Shown: positions 24,301 through 34,844 of the stretch, piece after piece | Position numbering within the stretch: the first letter of the stretch is position 1 | How the letters are laid out: every line of letters starts with the position of its first letter | From: Branchiostoma floridae | Lineage: Eukaryota > Chordata > Leptocardii > Amphioxiformes > Branchiostomatidae | DNA length: 64,000 nt | NCBI RefSeq assembly: GCF_000003815.2 | Contig: NC_049983.1 | Span: 9,343,470-9,407,469 of the forward strand | Direction of reading: 5' to 3' | Position numbers and translations under genes: made by a program | Notes under the pieces: model-generated | What the model was told of the DNA's origin: nothing | Database searches by the model: none | What the model saw: the letters and a program-made list of their open reading frames with translations, nothing else

Positions 24301-27300
24301 GACCCAAGCTTTGTTAGTAGATCGGACCTTGTGTCTAGATCCACAACGATGACTTGTATGTCACAGTTTCGGACAAGCTGCTGAAGTTGTTCAGCTTCAT
24401 CATGAAGGCAAATAGGAACGAACGTCAAGCCGGCTTTCCAGATTGCAAGAATGACGCAGGGTACCTCTTCAGAAGAGGACAGACAGACACCGACGTTCTC
24501 GTGTTTGCCTTTCAGGGCGGACTTGAACCGCATAGCTGCCATCAGGGTCATTGACACAACCGACATAGACGTTGTACTAATACCTGCCGTTTTTGTCACT
24601 TGTACGTTTCCACCCTGGCGTTTCAATTCTACAAGTGCGCTGGTCAAATGTTGAACTGATTGGTTCAGCTGACCATAGCTGACATTGTTGTTGCTTGTAA
24701 TGATAGCCGTGTGTGATGGCGTCCTGGAGACTTGCCTCTCAAAGAGTTTATCGAGACGACCAACAGATTTCAAGACATCGTCCATCGGAAGTATTTCCTC
24801 AAGCCCATCCTCGTCTTTAAATGAGATCAACCGCTTTGATCGAAATGTCTTCGGTCCGTTTCTTTTTCGTCTTGGCGGTGCAATGGGACCACTCTCTGGC
24901 AATGTCTTCTTGAGCTGGTCGTAGACTAAGTCGCTGATCGACTGAACCGTTGACTCTTGACTCAGTAAGGCGACAACTGGCACGTCTACATTAAGCTGTT
25001 TCCTGAATATGCTTTGGGCGTTTAGTGCTAGTTGGGAGTCCATTCCCAAATTAACAATTGATGTGTACATGTTTACCGTCTCGTCCTCTGCGCTCAACAG
25101 TTTGACAAAGAGGAGACGCGTGAAGTCCCCAAGTGACTTTTGCTGAGCTCGTTTATCCATCTTACTCAAGTTGCCGACAGTAACACTCGTCACCACGGCA
25201 GTGTCGTCTGGGCTTGACTCCGCGGGACCTCCTAGAACCACCTCTAGCCTCTTGAAGTCGGGCAGCTCCTGCAAAAACTGCCTGAACTTTGGTCGGTCGA
25301 GATTTACCACTGTAATCTGTGAAGGATTGGCGATGAGGCAAGTCTCCAAGCTCTCACAGATGCAGTCCTTGTCGATTGGAAGAATTCCTATCTGCTCCAG
25401 AAACTTCGCAACTTTTCTGTCTCTTTCCAACAGGCCGAGCTGCAAAGCACCCCAGTTGATGACCTGACCGCTTAGCCCCAGCTGGCGACGAAGATGCACT
25501 ATGCCATCTAGGACAGAGTTTGCAGCCCCGTAGCTTGTCTGTCCGCCATTACCCAGAACGGAGGAAACAGAAGAGAAGCCGACAAAATAGTCCAGGTTTA
25601 GATGTCGTGTCGCAAGATGTAAGTTCCAGGTCCCTGAGACTTTTGCACCCATGCCCCTCTGGAACTGCACGTGGTCTTGATTGATCAGAACTCCGTCACT
25701 GATGACGACAGCACTGTGAAACACACCCTTCAGTGGAATCCTGGGAAATGAGATATGAAGTTCTTCAAGTGCAGAGTTGACGCTGTCGTAAGACGAGACA
25801 TCGGCCTGCAGATATATGATTCTTGCTCCGAATGTTTCTTCCAATGTCTTCAGCTCTGCAACGACGTCCTGTTTGGGCTGACTCCTGGACATGATCGCTA
25901 TGTGGCCGGCACCTCTCTCCGCAAGGAATCTGACGGTGAGGAATCCCAAACCGGTGAGCCCACCGACTACGATGTAGGACGCATCTTTCCGGAAAAGTGT
26001 CTGCCTGGTGCAGATCACAGGAAGCTCTTGTCCATCAAGACGTAGGACACGGAGGGACTCACCAGCGACAGATCGATCATTCTCGGTCTCCTTTTTGTGC
26101 AAAAGGGAAGATGAGAGGTGACTGTTGGTGACTGGTATCTGAATCATAGCATGCTGAGGTAGGCTGTGAGAGAGCCACTTGAACACCTTTGGCATTATGA
26201 CCTTCAGGTTCGTCTCTTGAAACACGGTACATGTGCTAACCTGCAGGATCGTCACGTCTGATCTGATCCACATGGGAGACGTTCTGCTGCGTTCTTGATC
26301 CGACATCTGCCCACAAATGTACACCACACGACCGTTGGTTGCAATCACATCCGACAGCTGAGACCTCAGCCGCTTCCGTCTTCTGACGACGATTGCAACA
26401 TCGTACTCTTTCTCCGGGATTCCTGTGTGGCCATGTGCACATGTCATGATTTGACAGGTTGATCGTAATGCGTTGGCTACGGCTGCAATCACTCTCGTCT
26501 CGATCATGGCTGATTCTGCATGCTCATCTATCACCACAATCCGCTGCTTGGGCTTGATGTGTAGTTGGTTCACCAAGATCTCCCATGCCAATACAAAATA
26601 CGACAGACAAGGCGTTTCACACAAACATGGTAGGTCTGCCAACTTGTGGACTACTGGGGCAGGGAGTGAGACGACGGAAGAGGCCACAGCAGGGTAGATG
26701 CCCACAACAAAATCTCCAACGTGAAGTTTGCACTTCTCAGGCACCTTGGTTACTGTTCCCACAAAGTCCAGACCAAGTAGGTCCCAGTTCTGGTTGCTGG
26801 AAGCTGACCAGTGCACCACCGTTCCATCTTCTGATTCCCGCGTTACTGGATACAAGCTCCCCGGATGCACATGGAACTGTTGAACGTTTACAATGACACT
26901 ATCTTCAGCACCGGTAGGCGTTGCTTCAACATTACCTTCGTAAACGGCATGGATTCTCAAGGGCTCCATAGTGTCGGCTGTTTGAATCTTCAGTCTGCAA
27001 CCACTTTCGCCACGATTTGTGCGATACACTGCGCTTTCAGCATGCAGTGTAGATGACTGAATCTCCAAGAAGTATTTCTTACTTCGCACAAACATGATTT
27101 CGGTGTAACTATTCAGTTCTCCAGTGACTAGTTCATGCAGAAGCGTATGGGTCTCCCAGTGATCTCCTCTCGACAACTCGACTAGCTGTAAGGATGGGTA
27201 GGCAGCCTCTCTGATAGCACAGCGAACCAGGCCCCATAGAGGTGTCCCCGCTAAGTCTATCAGACTGACGGAGCTCTGGTCTTCCAAGAGAGTCGATGGC

Positions 27301-30300
27301 ATTTCCTGCCACATCGAGAACTGGACATTGCGCGTCACGACTTTCAGAGGGATTGTCTGCCCACTGGCTACAGCCATCTTGATCAGCTGCCTTAGACTTG
27401 CACAGGCGAGTTGGATTCGGGCGTCCAAAGATTCCGTGTCCGTCGTCTCTGCTTCTAGTAAACTAATACCGCAGCAATGAAGAACAAGATCAACGTCTGC
27501 TAGATTGACATTATTGACTTGAAGCATCTTCTGCAGTGCCTGTTCGTCATTCTTGTAATCTATGCTCTCGATGTCCTGGAGAGGGATGAAGACAGATTCG
27601 GAGCTGACCAGCGGCTTGATGTGATCCATGATCCCACATTCATCTTCAAGAACGAGACACCTGAGGTGACACGTTTTGTTGATCAGCTCAGGCCCAATCT
27701 TCCCCTTCCAGTCAGACGAATAACCTGTCCAACTTGTGGTGTAGAACATGTCCGCAAAGTTACTTGGGCTTCCTTCTTTCCAAAACCTGATGGTCAGTCC
27801 CCTCAGCTCAAGTATAATCTGACCATTGGTTCCAACTATGACTCCATTCGATGTCATGGTCCCTGCGGTTCTTCTGCTTTGTTTCACATACACCCACATC
27901 TGTTGTTCGGGAGGTTTCACGACTACAACACTTTCAATAGAAACTGGGAGAAAGCTCACTCGACGACCTGCTGACTGTTGTAAGATGTCCAGTCCTAGTA
28001 GAAAGTGTGCCTGCAGCAAGCAGTCGTGTATAGCAGGGTGGATACAACAGCTGTGCATCTCCTGTGCCACCAAGTCGTGGACATCGATGAAGGCAATGGC
28101 CTCCTTTCCACCAGGTCCGTCTCCATAGCGACATTCCCGCAGTCGGCTGAGCGTAGGTCCGTAGTAGAAACCTGTCGTTTCTATCTTGTTGTACAGATCA
28201 TCGTGGCTTACAGTATCATTGCAGCGATAGCGGATATCATCTACGTCCAAGTTCTCAATGGTCTGTTGCTTGTCTGGCCCATAGGTGACAGTCCCTCTCG
28301 CATGCAGCGCTCGCTCTGTCCGCTCTTCGAAATGGACCAGTTGTAAAGCTTCGTCGTGTTGGAGGCTCACATTGATATCAACCTCTCCCCCCTGACTCAC
28401 GGTAACTGGTGTAAGGAACTCCACACTTGTCCTGCAGTTGGACACTGGTTGTCGCGGTGTTATGACTTCTATGCACGCTGCTAGTCCCAGTTCAAAGTAG
28501 TGGGCACCGGGAACAACAACAGTGTCGTCCAACACGTGATCATACACGTAAGGGGTCGTCTGCTTGCTTATGGAGCACTTGTACAGTGGGGGAGTTGCCG
28601 ACACATGTGACAAGAACGGGTGAGTGAATCCGCTACTGAGGTCACGGCCTTGGCGTCGAGCTACAGCTTTTTCAGTTTCGAACCACAGTGGTTTTCGAGC
28701 AAACTGGTAGCGTGGTACGTCTATTGGAGTGTGCATTCCTTCAACGAAGAAAGCGTCCCAGGTCGGCATTAAACCCGCTTGATACAAATCGCAAAGACTA
28801 TGTAGGATAGATGCATGCTCTTGGTTTGGCTTGATGGACGCCACGTAGATCAAAATCACCTCAGATGCAATTTGTTTGATGTTGCTTCGCAGAGCAGCTT
28901 TTGGTCCGACCTCCATAACGATGTTTTGTTTTCCACGATGTAGGGCTTCTGACATTGCGGTACTGAACATCACCGGTTGCCTAACATTTCTCCCCCAGTA
29001 TTCTCCGGTAACAAATTCGTCCTCTGTAGCTCTCTTCCCTGTAACAGTTGAGTACAGTTCCACAGTAGGCGGCTGGCCTTGTAGATCTCTCAGCATCGAT
29101 TCTAGTACCTCTCGGATGGGCTCCATCTGGTGACTATGGTAGGCCGCTTTCACATCCAGCTCTCTCAAAAACAGTTGGCCGGCTAAATCGTTCTCGTTCA
29201 TCGCCTTCAGAACGGCATGCAGCTCATCGATTGCAGCATCATCGCCCGACACCGTGCAGGAGGTAGCGCTGTTTTCGGCAGCCAAGCCAACTTTACCCGA
29301 GACTTTACTGCACATGTCCAGCACCTTCTCTACCGGGAGATTCCCGACAACCAACATCTTCCCGCCGGTGACTTCATTTTGTAGACGTCCCCTGTGGTAG
29401 ATGACACGTACGGCCTCCGGTAGTGACAGGGTGCCTGAACAATGCGCTGCAGCCACTTCGCCCACTGAATGGCCGAGAATGGCATCTGGTGTGATGCCCC
29501 ACGACTGCCAAAGGGCGAACAGCGAGACTTGTGTAGCAAAAATGATGGATTGTGCTACAATCGGGACATGGAAGTCCTCTTTATCTGACAGCTTATCAAG
29601 TAGAGACCACTCCACGTGTTGACAAAGCAAGTCATCGACTTCAGTCAACTTTCTCCAGAATACAGGTTCTTTGTCAATCAGGTCCAGACATACGCCCTCC
29701 CACAACGTTCCTTGTCCTCCGAAAACAAAAATAACACGTTTGTCAGGCCCGACGTCATCCCCACGACCGGTCTTCCGTCTGATTGTCCTTGTGCGCACTG
29801 CTCCTTCTATGCCGGAAAGAGCATTCTCTAAAGATTGTTTTATGCCATCAACAGTGCTACCTGACACTGCTAACCTGAAATTGTGATGTGTTCTCCTCAC
29901 AGTTGACGTGTAAGCCAGCCTTTCAAGCGAGATGTCCGGGTTTTGCTCCAGATGTTCGATCAGGTCCTCAACCGACAGCTTCAAAGATTCCCTTTTCCTT
30001 GCAGACACGACCACCACGTACGCCTTTCCCTGCTCTTTGTTGACGTGTTCTGGAGACTCGTCATTGTCTTGGGGGAACTGTTCAACGAGTGCGTGAGAAT
30101 TTGATCCTCCAAACCCAAAGGAGTTCACGCAAGCCAATCTCCTGTCCTTTCCCCGCAGTGTCCAATCCAGTACCTCAGTCGGCACGTACAGTCGTAGGTG
30201 ATCAAAGTCTATGTTTGGGTTAGGTCTGTCGAAGTGCACGTTTGGCACGATTTGTTTGTACTTCATCATCAGTAGAACCTTGATGAGACCGGCCAGCCCT

Positions 30301-33300
30301 GCGGCGGACTCCAGATGGCCGATATTGCCTTTGACAGAGCCTAGAAGTACGGGGTCGTCGTCAGCCTTTCTTGACTTGCCTATGACGTTGCCCAGACTGT
30401 TTGCCTCCACTGGATCCCCGACTGGTGTGCCTGTTCCATGAGCTTCGATGTAGTCAATGTGGTCGGGGTCGAACCTGTAGCGTTCTAAGATGCTGCGGAG
30501 TAATTTCTCTTGCTGTGACTGTGATGGGGCAGTGATGGGGATGGTGGTGCGACCGTCCTGGTTCACTGCCGTATGAATGACGCCCCAAATGTGGTCGTTG
30601 TTTTCTAATGCCTACAGAATGCACATAACGGAAGGAGCTTTCCTTTTATTCGATTGAGGAACTGTTCTTGGGTTTCAATCATATGCGATGACTCTGCACT
30701 CTAACTCACACTATGTAGCTACCGCAACTGTTTTGCTTCTGAGTGCTTCTTGTTCTGGTATTTACATTTTCGTTCTTTGACGCAAACTTTGCCATGCACC
30801 TACATTTTCTCTTTGAGGGGGGGGGGGGGTATGCAGATCATATGTGTAGATAGTACTATACCAATGTACCTACCAAGTAGCCTTACCCAAAACTTTATCT
30901 CATATTGTATCTATTACCTTTTTTGTGCCATAAACTTATTTCAACCTGTTTCATAAAGTATTGTATTTTGGGCTCCATTACGTTAACAGGAAAAACGGTA
31001 AATGCTTTGAGCTGAGTCCAGAATAGAAAATGTCGAATAGGATGTTTGGATACAGCCTCTTTGTCATTTTCATTCTAAATGTATGAAGGGGCATGCGTAA
31101 GGGGACATATTGGCCAGTTACCCAGAAAAATCTATATTCAGAACTACTGCGTCATTATTGAACACATAAAAACTGACAATTTATTCTTAAGTTTATTCTA
31201 TGCATCTCATTGCAGGGTACTAAATGTGGAAAACACCACGATGTTAGATTTGAATTACAAATTTACACGCCATCTTGCCACTTGCGCTATTTTTTAACTT
31301 CCAAAAAAACGTCGCGCTTGCTTGTGTCACCTCTAGGTTCGCTTGTGTCACCTCTATAGGTTCGCTTCCGTCACCTCTAGGTGCCCCGGGGTCACGTCTG
31401 CGTTGTCGAACCCCGAAGCGACGCAAGCGTGACGCGAGTCTAGTGAGAGGGGACCTTAAACCACTAGTGGACCATACCACATCTTACATGGGTGGGGGCC
31501 AAACCAACTATACAAATAGTGTTGCTTACCTTGCTAAGCTTTTTAAGTATGACGACACCACATCCCTCCCCGCGGGCGTAGCCGTCAGCTGCAGCCGAGA
31601 AGGGTTTGCACCGTCCTTCGGGAGAGGCCATGCCCGCTCGGCACAGCGACACGAACATGTTCGGCCGGAGAATGAAGCTCACACCCCCACAGACAGCCAT
31701 GGAGCAGTCGCCTGAAATGATTTGTGTGTATATAAAGGGGTAGAACGGCAAAGAGTGTACACACTCTATTTTGATAAAAAGTGCTGCTAAACCTCAGAAC
31801 TAAATATTCAGACCATTCTTTGCCAGGCTTAGTTTGTCTTATGTTCACCTTCAGTAAGACTGTAAGAAACAATCGTCGCAAGTTTATATTGTCATTCTTG
31901 TTTAAAGAGGAAACAAGAGCGCAGTAGACCCATGTCCTGTCTATGCGCCCTCTACCCTGGAGAGCAGGTCCTACGGCAGGCATAAAAATCTGAATGACCA
32001 GGAATAAGGTGGGGTGACATCCTAGCCTCTACCAGGCCCCTTAGGTCGCAAACTGTACTCCTCGGCCAACCAACTCCTCCGGTGTGTTTTTTGTCAATTT
32101 GGTCAATTTCTACTATTTTTCCAGCGATCTGGTAGCCTGGCATTCAGCCGTATTGTGCTTTGGTCGCTCCCCTGAAGGAGGAAGCAGTATCATAGGGGAG
32201 CGACCAAAGCACAACACGGCTGGATTCCAGGCTAGCGATCTGGGGAGCCTAGTAGAGACTAGTGACATGTGGCCACAGGCCAAAATCAATGCGCGCCCGG
32301 ATGTCATCCACAGAATTAAGTCAGCGTGGCCTAAGCTAAGCTTGACGTCAGCAAAATTGCAAATACCTGTCTTGATAGCTTGGCAGCCGAGATGCACAGC
32401 GTACAGTCCTGACGAGCAGGCGGTATCCACGGTGAGGGCCGGCCCGGTCAGGTTGAAGGTGTAGGCCACCCTTGCCGCCACCAGAGAGGTAGCTGTCCCC
32501 GTGATCGTGTGGTTGGTCATCTGTGTCAGGTCTATGTCACCATCCAGTAGATACTCAGTGTTCATCAGGCCTGTTGGAAAAGATTATATGGTGTACATCA
32601 CTTAAAAATTGTTGAATTTTGGATTTTTTTAACATGGGTTTTTAAAATGTAGACTTTAGGTTGCTGTGTCACGAAATAGCCAACTGATCTGGAATTAGGT
32701 ATATGGCACTAGGAATGGAAAATGGGTTATACTAGTCCATTTTCATAGATGGTGTTTCATAGATGGTGTTCCGGAAGAATCTATTTTTGTATGGTGCAGT
32801 GAGATACCACCTATAGCTACAATGTATGAATTAGTAGTAGCTTAGTTATTCTTACCAACGAAGACACCGGTGTCGCTGCCATGCAGTTCGTCCATTGTGA
32901 TGCCGGCATTTTCAAACGCCTTGTACGAACACTCCAGCATGAAGCGCTGCTGGGGATCCATTCGTGATGCCTCCTCGTCCCTCAGGCCGAACAGGCTTGG
33001 ATCGAACATCTTGTATCTGGAACGTTTTGAATCAGTTAAGAAAAAAAAAACTGTTATGCACTTAATGTATCATGTAATACGAAAGTTACTGTACTTACGC
33101 GTTGTGATATTTGTAAGTTGGGACATAGACTGGTTTATTGAATTGAAACTCATTGCAGCCAAAAAGCTGAACTGCGACATGTACAATTACGAACATATTG
33201 CATACGTTACAGGTAAAATACGTCAATCAAATTATATACTAGTACTTGTGCCCCCAATTTACAACACATGATAAAATGCAATAGCCAATACTCATCAATG

Positions 33301-34601
33301 CTAAGTAAATCTTGAGAAGCAAACAGTGTTTAATAATCGTGCACCATATTACAATATTTTATTCGAGGCTTTTTTATGAATATTTTTTTCTTGAGTCACT
33401 GTGCTGTTTTCTGAACTGGTTACCATACCTACCACGACATCATTGACTGAAACAATTGGATTACCTTGGGACGAAATCTTTGAGTCTGTGGAATGATATT
33501 TTGATGCCGCCATGTTCAATAACAGGAGAATGGTGTATTTTGGGTGCAAAGGTGCATTTGTGTGTTAAATGAATATAATACTATCAGTGTTGTAGAATAC
33601 AAAAAGAAAAGGAAGTTATACCCTTGGACAAACCCCGCCCTCTGCACGAATATTTTCCCGGGTGCGTTCTTGTCCGGACTGTACCAGGCGTCCTGGCTCC
33701 ATCGGTCAGGTGGGATTTCCTGAAGGAAAAATTGACACGAACGATATCTTATTTGTCCCGGACGTATTGCTAAGGAAATACCTTTCCGGAAACAAACGCA
33801 TTTATTCAAGTTTTGTCGATTAAAAAAAAGCATTTGACTCCGTTGTACCAGGTGTACTGGCTCCTCCTGTCAGGTGGGATCAGGAGGAAAACAACACATT
33901 TGTCTTTGAACAGGTCCTTGGAACAAAGTCATATTCATGCGGAAACTCACATGTGCAGAGTAACGATGGAACTGTCGTATCAGCACGGGTTTGACAAATA
34001 TTTCTTGAGTCATTCATTATTGGTTACGCTTGTTACGGATGGATTTTGATAGGCGCTCAGTACAAGCGGGTGCTCTTTTGTATCAACATAACTCTGTTAT
34101 AAATAGTGGTAGAACAACATTGTTACAACGACTTAAAGATAAGTTGGTGTGTTGCACCGAAGGGCGGTTACTTCGGCTATAGCTATACCGATACAGATAC
34201 GGAAAAGAAATGTTAGATTGTAGTGGTATTGGTAGTAGTGGTACTAGATTTTCTGACATGTATAATCAAACCTTCTGCCATAATCCGAGTACTGATACCG
34301 GTAAGCTGAGGTTTATATGACGTGCAAAACAGCATATATAATGGGAAATAATTTTGATCTACGCTCTGCAATTAGCAAAATTAGAATCAGAGCCCACCCC
34401 CTAGAAATAGAGAAAAGGTGGTACAAGAAGCTACCTGTGTGCGAAAGAATGTGCAAGGTAAAGAAACTAAAAGTGCTATCGTACCTCCATACAGTCCTCC
34501 CCGTTAACCAGGACTCTCCAGAAGTCGTCCGGGCTGTCTGCGTGCGGGAACCGGCACCACAGACCCACGATGGCGATAGAGTCCTCCGGCGGAACCGCCA
34601 T
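21374..34601 (-). CDS. type I polyketide synthase with adenylation-like and PH-like C-terminal domains
   Basis: Exons from the start: 34601-34485, 33719-33622, 33016-32856, 32570-32367, 31711-31530, 30611-23357, 23110-22946, 21492-21374; 8301 bases, 2766 residues, all phases consistent. Start: [19 protein letters not shown] in an ACCATGG context. KS: active Cys177 (DTACSS), His312 (EAHGTG), His353 (GNIGH). AT: FGGQG, Ser636 (GHSVGE), His746. DH: His946, Asp1117 (DCLLQ). ER-like region, about 1470-1770, lacks the glycine-rich NADPH loop. [10 protein letters not shown] near 1805, Ser1935, Tyr1948, Asn1952. ACP: Ser2113 (LGMDS). About 2205-2670 resembles an NRPS adenylation domain ([40 protein letters not shown]) but with decayed ATP-binding motifs. 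Residues 2673-2766 look like a PH domain. No thioesterase is seen. It should act in the cytosol, making a reduced polyketide from malonyl-type units; the product is unknown. Confidence 0.9.
21541..21565. repeat. homopolymer C/A run
   Basis: A run of C followed by a run of A in the last intron of the polyketide synthase gene. Length in the assembly may be unreliable. Confidence 0.7.
21702..22218. mobile_element. CGTACG-rich inverted-repeat element, copy 1
   Basis: Starts GGCACAACTCGCCGTACGTG and ends GCGGGTTGTGCC, an inverse. It is rich in CGTACG and ACGTAC words. It is flanked by CTTAAGCTA on both sides, possibly a target duplication. It has no supported coding frame and lies in the last intron of the polyketide synthase gene, splitting its PH-like domain. 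Confidence 0.65.
22228..22874. mobile_element. CGTACG-rich inverted-repeat element, copy 2
   Basis: Starts GGGGCACAACCCGCCGTACG and ends CGGCGGGTTGTGCCCC. It follows copy 1 by about 10 bases in the same orientation; both contain GCATGCAGA-CTTTCTCT near the middle and CCCTGCTCTTGCCAGTCGTT toward the right end. It is longer than copy 1 by about 130 bases. Confidence 0.65.
31310..31455. mobile_element. palindromic element family A, divergent copy 3
   Basis: The right half (TCGAACCCCGAAGCGACGCA, then GAGTCTAGTGAGAGGGGACC) resembles the right arm of copy 1. The left half is replaced by short repeats of GTCACCTCTAGGTTCGCTT. It lies in an intron of the polyketide synthase, about 75 bases beyond an exon edge. 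Confidence 0.5.
32133..32234. mobile_element. TAGCCTGG-type foldback element with 9-bp target duplication, 102 bp
   Basis: Starts TAGCCTGGCATTCAGCCG and ends GGATTCCAGGCTA; the arms TTTGGTCGCTCCCCT and AGGGGAGCGACCAAA pair exactly. GCGATCTGG flanks it on each side (32124-32132, 32235-32243). It lies in the fourth intron of the polyketide synthase. Confidence 0.85.
33123..33192 (+). mobile_element. possible LINE 3'-tail fragment
   Basis: TGGTTTATTGAATTGAA followed by GCAGCCAAAAAGCTGAACTGC resembles the plus-strand view of the LINE tail at 34850-34945 (GCAGCCCAAAGGGCTGAATTGC). Short and diverged; orientation as written here is opposite to that LINE's coding sense. Confidence 0.35.
33842..33892 (-). 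pseudogene. decayed partial duplicate of polyketide synthase exon 2
   Basis: On the minus strand this segment reads close to [13 protein letters not shown], against [15 protein letters not shown] in exon 2 (33719-33622). The plus-strand match covers CCAGGTGTACTGGCTCC and CAGGTGGGAT. It lies about 120 bases upstream of the real exon in intron 1. It is too short and eroded to be a usable exon. Confidence 0.5.
34340..34455 (+). mobile_element. LINE coding fragment (C-terminal region)
   Basis: Plus-strand frame reads [20 protein letters not shown] followed by a cysteine-containing end (VCERMC), similar to the minus-strand LINE remnant at 36750-36845 (ELRRAITKIRICSHKLNIE). It is a short fragment in intron 1 of the polyketide synthase, in antisense orientation to that gene, and its frame then runs into exon 1 antisense. 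Confidence 0.5.
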
Positions 34602-34681
34602 GGTGGTGGTCTGTGAGAGAACCTGGCAGGAGCAATGTTGTCAGTCACAACTTTCCAAAAGACAAAATCTGTCAATCAATT

Positions 34682-34840
34682 ATAAAGAAATCTTTATTGA
34701 CACGACAAAAGTACAGCGACTTTCGTAAGGTCTACATGTATTACAACTACTTACAGTACAACTAAACTTACAAATATGGATATCTATAACAGTTAGGTAT
34801 GAATAAATCAACATATTGGATCTAGCATGTCATTTACACT
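34682..34840 (-). mobile_element. LINE 3' UTR, separated from its coding remnant by a nested LINE
   Basis: On the minus strand it runs from ACATGCTAGATCC to a terminal AATAAAGATTTCTTTATA. It matches the tail fragment at 16112-16262. Its likely coding part ends at 36487, on the other side of the LINE at 34845-36486. Confidence 0.55.
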
Positions 34841-34844
34841 ATTG

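Noticed and set aside
23941-28346. Several plus-strand frames of 70-150 codons
   Set aside because: Antisense shadows of the 7255-base polyketide synthase exon.
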